Assembly (NCBI GenBank): GCA_039566865.1
Contig: CM076947.1
Span: 10,485,501 to 10,549,500 of the forward strand
Source of the DNA: Aurelia coerulea
Taxonomy: Eukaryota; Cnidaria; Scyphozoa; Semaeostomeae; Ulmaridae
Length of the DNA: 64,000 bases
Direction: 5' to 3'
Shown: positions 52,524 to 61,982 of the stretch, in pieces
How positions within the stretch are numbered: the first letter of the stretch is position 1
How the letters are laid out: each line of letters begins with the position of its first letter
The notes under the pieces: model-generated
Told to the model about the DNA's origin: nothing
Database searches by the model: none
What the model saw: the letters and a program-made list of their open reading frames with translations, nothing else
Made by a program: the position numbers and the translations under genes

Positions 52524-52844
52524 GTTGCACTGAATCTTGGGATATGTCCCACCAAAAGGCTCCTGGGATTGGCTTAAAATATTTCACGAAACGACACAAA
52601 ATTAATTCCGTTTTTACACCAACATAATTGCACCATGTAAACACAAAAATAATTCACAACTAAAAGCAATCTGGCAAAAAGGGGATATATAGAGAATGAA
52701 CAGAAATTAATTCATTGACACTACAAAATTAATTCATTGGCACTACAAAATTAATTCAAACATACAGAAAATTAATTCTGCAAAGGATGAAATTAATTGA
52801 GCCACCTTGAACAATTTTGACCAGATTGGGCCTCCATACATATT

Positions 52845-53000
52845 TGCTTTCACATTTAATAGCCTTCCTCTTTTCAAAGTTTGCTGCCATTATACCACAA
52901 AAGATGCTCCATTTTACGAGGAACATCACTGTGAACAGCACTTCTTTCTATCTCCACTTCATTTCCCCTTATTCCCTCATAGAAACGGTTGTAACTTCAA
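52845..53000. repeat. About 200-bp repeat, third unit right of the IS3EU-like element
   Basis: TTTTCAAAGTTTGCTGCCAT, CACAAAAGATGCTCCATTTT, ACGAGGAACATCACTGTGAA match the units at 41166-41618 in the same orientation. This confirms the right boundary of the 11.2-kb transposon. Confidence 0.75.
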
Positions 53001-53115
53001 ATTTCTCAACTGAAGGTGAAGTTGCGTTTTTCAGCGCAGCGCCAAGCGCTGGGATCGCAGAAATAGAGCAGACCTAATGGAGTATGCGACCCCTTGCCAT
53101 AACGCTCAAGTGACG

Positions 53116-53187
53116 GGGTCCTACCGGGTATCGAACACATGCCGCTGGCTGCAAAGTCGGAGGATTACACCACTGCGCTGCAACACC
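53116..53187 (-). other. tRNA-like sequence, probable SINE head or tRNA pseudogene
   Basis: Minus strand begins GGTGTTGCAGCGCAGTGGTG (A-box-like, TTGCAGCGCAGTGG) and contains GTGTTCGATACC (B-box-like, GGTTCGANTCC with two changes) about 35 nt later, the spacing of RNA polymerase III internal promoters. The anticodon stem and acceptor pairing are poor, so it is not a working tRNA. Downstream (lower coordinates) it continues into GGACCCCGTCACTTGAGCG, as in a tRNA-derived SINE. Confidence 0.45.
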
Positions 53188-53539
53188 TTCACCAACACCT
53201 TCAACTGTAACATTACCAAATTTTTTAAACCCATAAACCACTACCTTCGAAAATTTTTGCTATATAAGGATGACCACTGCCATTCTCTCATTATCGTCAA
53301 ACACCACTCCCGTTTCGACGATTCCCCTGTTGCCTGTTGTTATTCGAATTTCCTTCTTATACTGCAGCATCATGCCCATATCATGGAACACGGATATTGC
53401 CAGGAAACATTGGAAGCAACGCTTTTCTATCCTAATGTATCCCACCAGAGCACAGGCTCTGCCAGGAAATTCTCTGGCACAGCCTCGTGTATCATCACAT
53501 ATCAGTAGTGATATATCAGCTCAATTGCCTTCAACAACC

Positions 53540-54600
53540 AATGCTTGGCTAGGAAATTCTTCCACTAGGAAATTCTTTTTGTTGACTGGGAAACCAGGCA
53601 CTGGGAAATCCCACAGGATTCTTCATTGTATAAGGCATGCTCTAACTCTATCTTGTAAGGTAGCTGTTGCTGTTTCAACAGGTACCTTAGCTTGTTTTTA
53701 TGCTTCTTTTCTTCATAATGACACTTTGCATAGTTTTTTCCAATATGCAGAACAGACTGAGAACAGGCATTACAATTCTGGCATTGTTGCATTTGATGTA
53801 ATATTTATTGATGAAGTGTCACAAATTTCTATTTCATTATTTTCTCACATCATTGCCACCATTAGCAAACTCGTAAGGAGACCTATCATCATTATGTGTG
53901 GCGATTTTGCACAGCAACAGCCCATAGCTACTGTTAACAATAAAATACAACAAGTTGAAAACATCCGCACATCACCACACATAATGAAACATGTGAACAC
54001 AATAAACTTGATGCAGCAATGTGCCCAAGACGCTACCCTTATCACCTTCCTAGATTACATAAGGACCAACAAGCCAACAGAACACCAACTGTTGGAAATT
54101 ACATCTGGCAGGGTGCTCTGTGAAGATTTGATAGTTTCCGAAGATATATACGAGAAACTATCACAATTTCCAGAGCACCAAATTTTAACAATGACAAAGG
54201 CAGCTGCCCATTTAATCAATTGTGTCATCATCATAGAGACACCTTTAGCTTCAATGATCCTTGATGATGGCACTGAGTATCCAATTTACAAACACATGCG
54301 TCTAATGTTGACAAGAAAGTACAATAAAGACATTGCCTGTGTAAATGGACAGCTTGTCTCTGTTATAACAACGGAAGGTAATGCAGTGGTAGTGAAAACA
54401 TCGCAGGATAAAGTATTTTGTGTCTACCCCATTACAGACCCAACCAACCGCATGCAAAAGTTTCCCTGCCTCCCAGGCTATGCAACTACTATCGCCAAGA
54501 TGCAGGGCCAAACTTAATCAAAAGTAATTTTATGGTTTGACACAGATACTTTACCTGCAGGCACAGCACATTTTGCTTTGTCAAGAGTTTGAAAACTACA
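53540..54600 (+). pseudogene. Pif1-type DNA helicase domain, pseudogene
   Basis: GKPGTGKS (Walker A, about 53591), FIDEVSQIS (Walker B, about 53805), MCGDFAQQQP (motif III) and KMQGQT (motif VI region, about 54500) come in the order of the Pif1/RecD superfamily 1B helicases. The open frame starts earlier (53270), but sequence before about 53500 does not look homologous. A TAA at 54515 interrupts: reading through it gives SKVILWFDTDTLPAGTAHFA and LSRV, the end typical of these helicases. In animals such solo Pif1-like genes are often from Helitrons or other large elements; no Rep/HUH domain is seen here. Confidence 0.8.
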
Positions 54601-54768
54601 AGACATGCTATATTCCTTACACCCATCCATAAAGAGCTTATCACATCATTTTCAACTGTGACCTGCAGGCACAGCACATTTTGCTTTGTCAAGAGTTTGA
54701 AAACTACAAGACATGCTATATTCCTTACACCCATCCATAAAGAGCTTATCACATCATTTTCAACTGTG
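54553..54768. repeat. Perfect 108-bp tandem duplication
   Basis: 54553-54660 and 54661-54768 appear identical (start ACCTGCAGGCACAGCACATT, end TTTTCAACTGTG). 108 is a multiple of three. It covers the last helicase-like codons and the sequence beyond, so it is a very recent duplication within dead sequence, or an assembly artefact. Confidence 0.9.
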
Positions 54769-55475
54769 CATACTTACTCAAATAACAGATGTGACCAATA
54801 CGAACAAACACCTGATTGAAGCAGCACAACATGTAGGTGGTTATGACATTTCCAAATATACTTATACTACAACATTTCTGTCCTTCAGTAGGTTTCCCTT
54901 GCAATTTTACGTGATAGAGGTTCACTGTTATAGTTAATATGCTATAATGGGTGTTAAATGTCCATTTTCATTCAGAACAGATGTTTTCTGTCTCTTACCG
55001 TATCTGAGTAGATATCCTATCTATCTTCCTCAAATTTACTGCCACTTTAACGTAGTGAGTTGCCATCCTCTACAGAGCATTTTCCAAGAGAGATGCCCAA
55101 GAGAATACATCATGTGCCACGTCTTCCAATGGTTTATAATTATTGGGTGCTTTCTTCTTCATTTCCTCAATTTTCCACTCTCTTCCTCTGCGATTGTGTT
55201 TAGATGACTTTGCAAGTTATTGCACTAAATTTTACACACTTTTCTTCCTTATGCACTATATCAATAAATGTATTTTCAAATTACAATAGCATTCAGTAAT
55301 AGTATTCAGTGAAAAACATTTACGTTTTGGGTGCATTTATGTGAACCTCTTCTCCTCCTTTCTGTTCTTTGCTTCCTCTTTCCCAGTATCCTACACAGCT
55401 AATTACACTTATCATGTAATGATGCTCTGTCTCATTACCACAGCCTAACTACTGTTTGATAGCAACTTTAAAAAT
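54769..55475. other. No gene seen
   Basis: AT-rich, T/C-rich in places (55170-55200, 55340-55380). The open plus-strand frame 54947-55207 has no motif. Ends in a G run at 55480. Confidence 0.3.
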
Positions 55476-55537
55476 TTGGGGGGGGGGTCGGGTTGGGCAG
55501 ACTCTGTCACATTATGTATAGCCCGACTGCTGTTTAG

Positions 55538-55787
55538 TCTTGATTTGATCTGTGGTAACATTTCTGACACCTCTAGCTTAAAACTCCTAAAGACTAAAGG
55601 ATTGATAGGCCATGCTTTCACAGTTTGTATTCATACTGAAAATCAAAATCAAGTGAGCTTTTACTCTTTTGTTCTGCATGAGATTTCCGTTCCCATTGAG
55701 CTCACCTTAGGACACCTGCGTTATCATTTAACAGATGTGCCGCCCCAGCCAAACTCCCAACCTGATAGTGTCTTCGGCACGGATTAA
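55538..55787 (+). CDS. Unrecognised C-terminal coding block
   Basis: The frame from about 55560 reads SDTSSLKLLKTKGLIGHAFT, VCIHTENQNQVSFYSFVLHE, ISVPIELTLGHLRYHLTDVP, PQPNSQPDSVFGTD and stops at 55787. The composition is clearly protein-like and the sequence uninterrupted. It lies between the helicase and the THAP/DDE_4 gene on the same strand and may be the end of an accessory protein of either. I do not recognise the family. The preceding part of the open frame from 55476 (glycine from a G run) is probably not coding. Confidence 0.4.
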
Positions 55788-55882
55788 CCTGCCAACAAGG
55801 CATTAATGCCAGAAAGTGAGATGTGAGGCCCGCTTCCACTCAACTGAATAAGTAAAGAAAAAACGATTTCGGTCATAAGCAG

Positions 55883-57221
55883 AGATGATCTGTCGGACGA
55901 AAAACTCAGCAACGATCGCGTTTGTAGCCGTCACTTCGTTACTGGGAAGGCGGCAGCTGACTGGGATAGGCACAATGTTGATTGGGCTCCATCCCTGTCT
56001 CTTGGACATACAAGAATCAAAGCCAAAGATCGTGAAAGTGTAGAAGACAGAGCAACGAGGGCAGTTGAAAGAAGAAAGCGATTTAATGAAGTAATCGAGG
56101 CAGAAATTCAGGCAAAAATGCAGAAGGTTAATGAACCAGGCTTACCTATAAGAGACCTTTTTGATAAAGAAAATGTTGGGGAACATTATGATGACAGTGA
56201 GCCTGCAGCTTCTAGCGAGCACAAAGGAAAAGGCCAGGAAAAGGAAACATGTGATGCAGAGACAGATACTAAAGACCTCAATGAATCCATGAGTAACATT
56301 ACAATCAGATCAAAAGCATTTGATGAGTCATATTTTATGAATGATGATGCTAAGGTTCGATTCTACACTGGTTTACCAACATATGATGTATTGCTTACTG
56401 TCTTTGATTTTATCAAGCATTATGATACAAGGAAGTCATCAGCATTGAGCAGCTTTCAAGAATTTATTCTAACTTTGATGAAATTGCGACTGAACGTTCC
56501 ATTTCAAGATTTAAGCTATCACTTTGAAATATCTGTAGCAACCGTGTCCAGGATTTTTCAATCTTGGATCTGCCTGATGGATTCTAGGCTAAGTTCGCTC
56601 ATTGTGTGGCCAGAAAGAGAGGCATTACTTGCCACAATGCCAAAATGTTTCCAATATTCATTTGGAAAAAAAACCACTGTCATAATTGACTGTTTTGAAG
56701 TTTTCATTGACAGGCCGTCAAATCTTCTAGCAAGAGCACAAACATTCTCTAATTATAAACACCACAACACTGTGAAAGTTCTTATTGGAATCACTCCACA
56801 AGGCACAATTAGCTTTGTTTCTGAAGCTTGGGGTGGTAGAACATCTGACAAATTTTTAACAGAAACTTGTGGTATTCTCAAGCTTCTAAGACCTGGGGAT
56901 GTTGTTATGGCAGACCGGGGATTTACCATTGAGGAAAGTGTTTGGTACTACCAAGCCAAGCTAACAATACCAGCATTTACAAGGGGCAAGAGCCAGCTTG
57001 ATCCAATAGATGTGGAAAAAACAAGAGGAATCGCAAATGTTCGTATTCATGTGGAGCGTGTGATTGGGATCCTTCGTCAAAAGTATACAATACTGCAAGC
57101 AACTCTGCCAACCACTTTCCTGACTTGTGGCTCTGGCCAAGACATACCTATTATAGACAAGATCCTGAGAGTTTGTTCAGCCTTAATCAATCTTTGCCCA
57201 GCTATAATTCCTTTTGATTAA
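55883..57221 (+). CDS. THAP plus DDE_4 superfamily transposase, terminal exon
   Basis: Follows an acceptor-like CATAAGCAG| (55882). Opens [20 protein letters not shown], then a D-x2-W-x-P-x-L-x-LGH end: the C-terminal half of a THAP zinc finger (C-x2-HF). The first Cys pair must lie in an upstream exon not found. After a charged linker comes a helix-turn-helix ([35 protein letters not shown]) as in HTH_Tnp_4. The catalytic core follows: [10 protein letters not shown] (Asp 1), [11 protein letters not shown] (Asp 2) and [10 protein letters not shown] (Glu). PIF/Harbinger or ISL2EU-like. Uninterrupted to TAA at 57219, so this exon may be intact. Element ends were not found. Confidence 0.8.
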
Positions 57222-57981
57222 TATTTGTAAGAAATTAAGAAACACAGTTAGTTATCATACGTCAGTAATTCATAAAGTAAATACATAACATGATAACAAA
57301 TTGTACCATAAACCAGTTCCAGGCTTCAAGTTATATGTCCAGTACATGTCAAAGAGTATCATTATTTGACTTGGTTTCGGATTGAATCCAAAAAAAGGAT
57401 GCTGCCTTGCATTCAAGATGCTCAATATCTTCATGAAGCTGGACATGAACTAAAGTCTGGTAAAAGTCTTGGATATTAATAGAAAAAGCATCCTTGTTCA
57501 AATTGACAACCAACTTAAGTCATTTCTTGTTTTAAGATGTCAAATTTGCACTTTCTTGGAGGTCCTGCTTTATGAAGTTTTGTAGGTACAGTATTTGACC
57601 ACCATTTGTGAAATCAAAATTGAAAGAATTTAGCTTTTCAAAGGTGGATTTAGGAGAAACAGGTTTATGCTACCAAAATATTTCCACAGCCCTTGTAAAA
57701 AAAGTGACAGCAGAAGCCTTGAGTACATCAGCATGAAGGATTCTCACAAGAAATCTTGAGAGATATTACAAACTTTTGGGGATTTCAAAGAAGAATTTCT
57801 TTATCATTTCTCAATAATGCTTGATGCAATAATAGACGTGTTAATGTGGACAAGGAGGCTAATGTCTTTAAAGGAATAACTTTGCCCTTGTGCTCTGAAC
57901 TGAAAATGAATGTTCATATCTTACTGCTAGTTCAGTTGATTCATTCAGCTAAATTTCCTATCTAGTTTTCTTAGAGATCTT
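57222..57981. other. 3' flank of the transposase, no gene seen
   Basis: AT-rich. Short repeated words (TTGCATTCAAGATGCTCAAT, AAATCTTGAGAGATATTAC) but no domain and no clear inverted terminus matching sequence 5' of the THAP exon. Probably the 3' UTR and right part of the transposon. Confidence 0.3.
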
Positions 57982-58140
57982 CAGGGCCGTAGGAAGAAGC
58001 TTCGGATTGGGGGGGGGCAATTGTTCTTAAAACAATATAGAACAATACATCTAATAAATTTGTGTGACGTAGCACCATTGTTTTCAAAATTATTGGGGGG
58101 CTTGAGCCCCACCTGCCCCCCCCCGCTTCCTACGGGCCTG
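57982..58140. mobile_element. 159-bp hAT-like MITE (CAGGGCCGTAGGAAG termini)
   Basis: CAGGGCCGTAGGAAG (left) and CTTCCTACGGGCCTG (right) are inverted with one mismatch, each followed internally by G or C runs. GAGATCTT (57974-57981) and GATATCTT (58141-58148) are 7/8 matching flanks, as for an 8-bp target duplication. CAG-starting short TIRs with 8-bp duplications fit hAT elements. Confidence 0.8.
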
Positions 58141-58407
58141 GATATCTTATCACACCATAGGGAATATTACTGATGGTCTGTAAAATTCAAAATATGCAAA
58201 ATGAAGAAAACCCCAACAGCCATGAGCTCGGGTCATGTAGAAGTTTTGTAACGAGGGTTGTGATTGGCTCATTCAAAAATTCTAATTTGCATGACAAAAG
58301 AACAACTTATCAACTAAAATGCACGTGTCTGCTGTAGTAATGCACTTTTGTTAGCAGTAGCAACGTTTCTTTGGTGTATTTCTGGCAGTAATGTTGCAAT
58401 ACCTCGG

Positions 58408-60512
58408 ACACCCACACCCCCTGTAACAAGTGTAACGAGTGTAACAACTGTACCAAGCCATTCCTACACCAACCTCAGACACCCACACCCCCTGTAACAG
58501 CGTAACAAGTGTAACGAGTGTAATAACTGTACCAAGCCATCCCTACACCAACCTTAGACACCCACACCCCCTGTAACAGCGTAACAAGTGTAACGGATGT
58601 AACGGAGCACATATAGCCAGTCTACAGACACCCACACCCCTGTAAAAAGTGTAACGAGCGTAACGAGTGTAACGGATGTAACGGAGCACATATAGCCAGT
58701 CTACAGACACCCACACCCCTGTAAAAAGTGTAACGAGCGTAACGAGTGTAACGGAGTACATATAGCCAGTCTACAGACACCCACACCCCTGTAAAAAGGG
58801 TAACGAGCGTAACGAGTGTAACGGATGTAACGGAGCACATGTAGCCAGTCTACAGACACCCACACCCCTGTAAAAAGTGTAACGAGCGTAACGAGTGTAA
58901 CGGAGCACATATAGCCAGTCTACAGACACCCACACCCCTGTAAAAAGTGTAACGAGCGTAACGAGTGTAACGGAGCACATATAGCCAGTCTACAGACACC
59001 CACACCCCTGTAAAAAGTGTAACGTGCGTAACGAGTGTAACGGAGTGCACATAGCCAGTGTACAGGCACCCACACCCCTGTAAAAAGTGTAACGAGCGTA
59101 ACGAGTGTAACGGAGTGCACATAGCCAGTGTACAGACACCCACACCCCTGTAAAAAGTGTAACGAGCGTAACGAGTGTAACGGAGTGCACATAGCCAGTG
59201 TACAGACACCCACACCCCTGTAAAAAGTGTAACGAGCGTAACAAGTGTAACGGATGTAACGGAGCACATATAGCCAGTCTACAGACACCCACACCCCTGT
59301 AAAAAGTGTAACGAGCGTAACGAGTGTAACGGAGTGCACATAGCCAGTGTACAGACACCCACACCCCTGTAAAAAGTGTAACGAGCGTAACGAGTGTAAC
59401 GGATGTAACGGAGCATATATAGCCAGTCTACAGACACCCACACCCCTGTAAAACGTGTAACGAGCGTAACGAGCGTAACGAGTGTAACGAATGTAACAGA
59501 GCACATATAGCCAGTTTACAGACACCCACACCCCTGTAAAAAGTGTAACGAGCGTAACGAGTGTAACGGATGTAACGGAGCACATATAGCCAGTCTACAG
59601 ACACCCACACCCCTGTAAAAAGTGTAACGAGCGTAACGGATGTAACGGAGTGCACATAGCCAGTGTACAGACACCCACACCCCTGTAAAAAGTGTAACGA
59701 GCGTAACGAGTGTAACAGAGCACACATAGGTAGTCTAAAGACACCCACACCCCTGTAAAAAGTGTAACGAGCGTAACGAGTGTAACGGAGTGCACATAGC
59801 CAGTGTACAGACACCCACACCCCTGTAAAAAGTGTAACGAGCGTAACGAGTGTAACGGATGTAACGGAGCACATATAGCCAGTCTACAGACACCCACACC
59901 CCTGTAAAAAGTGTAACGAGCGTAACGAGTGTAACGGATGTAACGGAGTGCACATAGCCAGTGTACAGACACCCACACCCCTGTAAAAAGTGTAACGAGC
60001 GTAACGGAGCACATATATAGCCAGTCTACAGACACCCACACCCCTGTAAAAAGTGTAACGAGCGTAACGGATGTAACGGAGTGCACATAGCCAGTGTACA
60101 GACACCCACACCCCTGTAAAAAGTGTAACGAGTGTAACGGAGCACATATAGCCAGTCTACAGACACCCACACCCCTGTAAAAAGTGTAACGAGCGTAACG
60201 AGTGTAACGGAGCACATATAGCCAGTCTACAGACACCCACACCCCTGTAAAAAGTGTAACGAGCGTAACGAGTGTAACGGATGTAACGGAGCACATATAG
60301 CCAGTCTACAGACACCCACACCCCTGTAAAAAGTGTAACGAGCGTAACGAGTGTAACGGAGCACATATAGCCAGTCTACAGACACCCACACCCCTGTAAA
60401 AAGTGTAACGAGCGTAACGAGTGTAACGGAGCACATATAGCCAGTCTACAGACACCCACACCCCTGTAAAAAGTGTAACGAGCGTAACGGATGTAGCGGA
60501 GTGCACAGCACA
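58408..60512. repeat. 70/79-bp minisatellite, about 28 units
   Basis: Unit: GACACCCACACCCCTGTAAA AAGTGTAACGAGCGTAACGA followed by optional 9-bp GTAACGGAT-type blocks, GGAGCACATATAGCCAGTCT ACA. Unit length is mostly 70 or 79 according to whether one extra 9-bp TGTAACGGA block is present; a few units are 61, 72 or 88. Two variants alternate at the end of the unit, CACATATAGCCAGTCTACAG and TGCACATAGCCAGTGTACAG. The first few units (58408-58580) are more diverged (CCCCCTGTAAC) and mark the older edge. Long open frames on the minus strand are produced by the repeat and are not annotated as genes. Confidence 0.95.
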
Positions 60513-60607
60513 CTGGCCAACAAAGTCAACAATAAATTTTGCTGTGTTTTCGAGTTTCATCGTACCGCGGGTACTTTAGTCATAATACGTACCGGGTGCC
60601 CAAAAGG

Positions 60608-60717
60608 TTTCTTAGATGTTCCATAACAATCTTCATGTTCACAACCTGTGCCCTCGTGAACATTTCAAAACAAGGTTTTTTAAGCCTTTCCAATGTTTAG
60701 ACATTACTCATGTAAAG
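60608..60717. mobile_element. CACGTA-family MITE, internal fragment
   Basis: GTTTCTTAGATGTTCCATAA, CAATCTTCATGTTCACAACC, GTGCCCTCGTGAACATTTCA and CCAATGTTTAGACATTACTC match the middle of the copies at 38.4 and 45.2 kb. Both termini are missing. It adjoins, and probably truncated, the putative 3' LTR of the gypsy element. Confidence 0.8.
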
Positions 60718-60852
60718 GTTTCCAGCAAGTAAATATAAACAGACAAGTTTCATTTCATAAGTTCTCCATTTTCTCAGTCTCGTGCTCTAAAACCAACAAC
60801 AACAAGGGCGCATGCCCAACAGAACACCCAAACGAGGCTAATAATGTTACAC
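60718..60852 (-). repeat. Possible 5' part of the gypsy 3' LTR, truncated
   Basis: On the minus strand, about 75 nt after the pol stop, a purine tract GGAGGAAAGG (60851-60860 region) precedes TGTAACATTATTAGCCTCG. A polypurine tract followed by TG is how Ty3/gypsy 3' LTRs begin. The LTR body would run to about 60718, where MITE sequence replaces it. The other LTR is outside the window, so identity cannot be confirmed. Confidence 0.4.
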
Positions 60853-60925
60853 CTTTCCTCCAACAAAACAAACAAAGGAACTGTAATATAAAGAGAAATT
60901 AATTGTCTTTAAAGTTTGTTAATCA

Positions 60926-61935
60926 TTAGTGTCCAGCAAGGTAGTCAGGCCGAATTACTCTTCTGCCACTTCTTGTCGTTACTGGTTGGTAAAAGTTCAA
61001 TTGCCTGTGATCGAATCTTGTCTCAGCAGGTCCGTTGGCGGCTGTCTCTGCGTCAACATCATCAGGTCGTAAGTGAGGTGCCTCTTGTGGATCCAATGGC
61101 TCCACTTCCGGTTGGTGGTCCTTAAGAGGTTGAGTCATCGCTCCTTGTTCTCTTCTTGGGAAAACGATTGAATCTTCTTCATCAGCGTTGAATGGCTCTT
61201 GGGTATGGCGTAGAAACTTTCGATTTCGTCTAAAGATCTTTCCATCTTCTGTTTTTACATTATAAGATCTTACACCAACTTGCTCTGTGACACAGCCTTT
61301 GGTCCAGCGGCCTGTTCTGTCATTATTGCTTGGTTTGATCCGAACCACATCATCCTTCCTTAATGTGCTCAGCTCCTTTGTGCCTCTGTTATAATACTTT
61401 GACTGTATCTCTTTCCTCTGACGAAGTTTTTCTTGAACACCTGTGACTACCTTTGGTTTGAGGAGCTTCTTGGACATGGGAAGCAGAGTTTTGGCTCTTC
61501 TGCTGAAAATACGCTGGGAAGGAGAGCTGTCCATCCCCTCAGAGGGCGTGTTTCGCCATTCAAGCAGCACAAGATAGAAATCATTGCCAGATTCAGCTGC
61601 TTTTTTCATCAGAATCTTTGCAGTTTTGACCGCATTTTCTGCTTTGCCATTGCTTTGAGCATACCCTGGCGAGCTTGGCTCGGTGGTAAATTCATATTCC
61701 TTGGCGAAATCCTGGAATTCTTTGGAAGAGAATGGTACATTGTCACTCATGAACTTATCTGGTATGCCATGCGTAGAGAAGTGTCTCTTGAGCTTCTTCT
61801 TAACTTCCCCAGCAGTTTTGTAGAATAGACGATCTATCTCGAAGTAGTTGGAGTAGCAATCCACAGTACAGAGGTAGTCGTTGTTGTTGACTGTGAAAAT
61901 GTCGGCAGCAATGATTTGCCAGGGGCGGCTTGGGA
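60926..61935 (-). pseudogene. Gypsy integrase catalytic core and C-terminal domain
   Basis: From about 61935 the frame reads AADIF (first catalytic Asp), then FMSDN (second Asp, about 61740-61755) and QSNGKAEN (catalytic Glu, about 61640), 34 residues between the last two by my count. A basic C-terminal part follows with DDVVRIKP and GRWTKGCV (GPY/F-like module), then an acidic tail ending RPDYLAGH at 60926. Integrates the cDNA copy. The reading frame is offset from the upstream pol frame, so it is cut off from the rest of the polyprotein here. Confidence 0.85.
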
Positions 61936-61982
61936 TTTCACGGGGAATGAGGGGTTCTTTGGCCTGGTCGTTTTGAAATATG

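Larger units (their letters stand above)
41625..52838. mobile_element. IS3EU-like DNA transposon with integrase and HECT genes, 11.2 kb including nested inserts
   Basis: Left end TATGGAGGCCCGATCTGGTC (27-bp match continuing to AAAATTG) is found inverted at the right end with one mismatch. CATATT flanks both ends (41619-41624, 52839-52844), a 6-bp target duplication. Inside each TIR are AATTAATTTTG-type repeats (41650-41835 and 52600-52800) and an inverted block around AGCCTTTTGG (41850 and 52556). The integrase starts 309 bp from the left end (+), the HECT gene about 315-363 bp from the right end (-), so they face each other. Nested inserts: a 3.1-kb long-TIR element, a 2.1-kb LINE and several MITEs. 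Family assignment to IS3EU is from memory of its integrase and 6-bp duplications. Confidence 0.85.

Noticed and set aside
53077..53508. 143-codon plus-strand ORF before the helicase
   Set aside because: Begins in the tRNA-like sequence and overlaps the helicase frame; no domain.
58408..60512. CRISPR-like array of 70-79-bp spacing
   Set aside because: The whole unit is repeated, with no variable spacers.
58543..60560. Long overlapping minus-strand open frames of 60-233 codons
   Set aside because: They are produced by a stop-free tandem repeat with unit length 1 mod 3; all frames are open and the proteins are permutations of the same text. No start context or domain.
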